Origin: a bacterium
GTDB taxonomy: Bacteria; JAMCPX01
Length of the DNA: 24,017 bases
Direction: 5' to 3'
NCBI GenBank assembly: GCA_021789095.1
Contig: JAJYJX010000012.1
Span: 1 to 24,017 of the forward strand
Translations under genes and position numbers: made by a program
Notes under the pieces: generated by a model
What the model was told of the DNA's origin: nothing
The model's input: the letters and a program-made list of their open reading frames with translations, nothing else
Databases searched by the model: none
Shown: positions 23,985-24,017 of the stretch, piece after piece
Position numbering within the stretch: position 1 is the stretch's first letter
How the letters are laid out: each line of letters begins with the position of its first letter

Positions 23985-24017
23985 CTATTTCTTCGCAGCA
24001 AACTTCTTTGAAAGGTC
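23985..24017 (-). CDS. Possible 3' end of a minus-strand gene (partial)
   Basis: Read leftward from the window edge there is an open frame encoding DLSKKFAAKK and then TAG at 23985-23987. A short Lys/Ala-rich ending of this kind is common at bacterial protein C-termini, and the direction agrees with the operon that follows. A hairpin at 23921-23941 could mark its end. With only ten residues visible no product can be named, and it may be chance. Confidence 0.4.
   Translation of the reverse strand, partial: DLSKKFAAKK

Overview
The window is a dense stretch of bacterial chromosome with moderate GC. I see no tRNA, rRNA, CRISPR array, transposase, phage gene or integrase. Outer-membrane and envelope features (three probable lipoproteins, a beta-barrel protein, a periplasmic lytic transglycosylase) point to a Gram-negative cell. 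The acyl-CoA style thiolase/DUF35 pair, a malic enzyme with an N-terminal ACT domain, and gene runs such as nadK-recN resemble Desulfobacterota (deltaproteobacteria) and neighbouring anaerobic lineages. That placement is inference; no rRNA or clear phylogenetic marker is present to confirm it.

Layout. 1-2317 (+): the 3' end of nadC, then a secreted DUF3857/transglutaminase-like protein. 2507-3409 (+): an AEC-family transporter that runs tail to tail, with a 4-base overlap, into an ACT-malic enzyme (-). 4884-5147 (+): a small orphan protein. 5231-8247 (-): a tight nadK-recN-acetyltransferase operon. 8418-9692 (+): the rarA-type AAA+ ATPase, divergent from nadK. 9763-11581 (+): a two-gene surface unit (beta-propeller lipoprotein plus predicted outer-membrane barrel) behind a good sigma70-like promoter. 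11663-14817 (-): alpha/beta hydrolase, BCP-type peroxiredoxin, cupredoxin lipoprotein and a medium-chain dehydrogenase. 15026-17186 (-): D-aminoacylase-type amidohydrolase with an overlapping methyltransferase upstream. 17251-23725 (-): eight closely packed genes (thiolase-like, DUF35, DUF2889, argJ, lytic transglycosylase, TPR-AIM24, pgsA, dodecin) ending in a clear intrinsic terminator at about 17189-17229. The far right edge may hold the last codons of another minus-strand gene.

How the genes work together. Most are housekeeping: NAD(P) supply (nadC, nadK), arginine synthesis (argA-like acetyltransferase, argJ), DNA repair (recN, rarA), phospholipid synthesis (pgsA) and oxidative defence (peroxiredoxin). 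The least conventional part is the head of the long operon. There a thiolase-fold protein appears to lack the nucleophilic cysteine and is translationally coupled to a DUF35 Zn-ribbon/OB-fold partner and a DUF2889 protein. Known thiolase/DUF35 pairs include both true thiolases and aldolases, so this unit could do C-C bond chemistry other than thiolysis.

Intergenic DNA. No gene-free gap exceeds 300 bases. Several gaps carry short palindromic or dispersed-repeat-like elements: a CCCCGTTAGAAA inverted repeat family, a GTCATGCTGAA hairpin, CGAAGAATCT-type elements, two GC-rich hairpins and one long imperfect AT-rich palindrome. One repeat-like tract seems to have been captured as a basic C-terminal tail on the thiolase-like protein.
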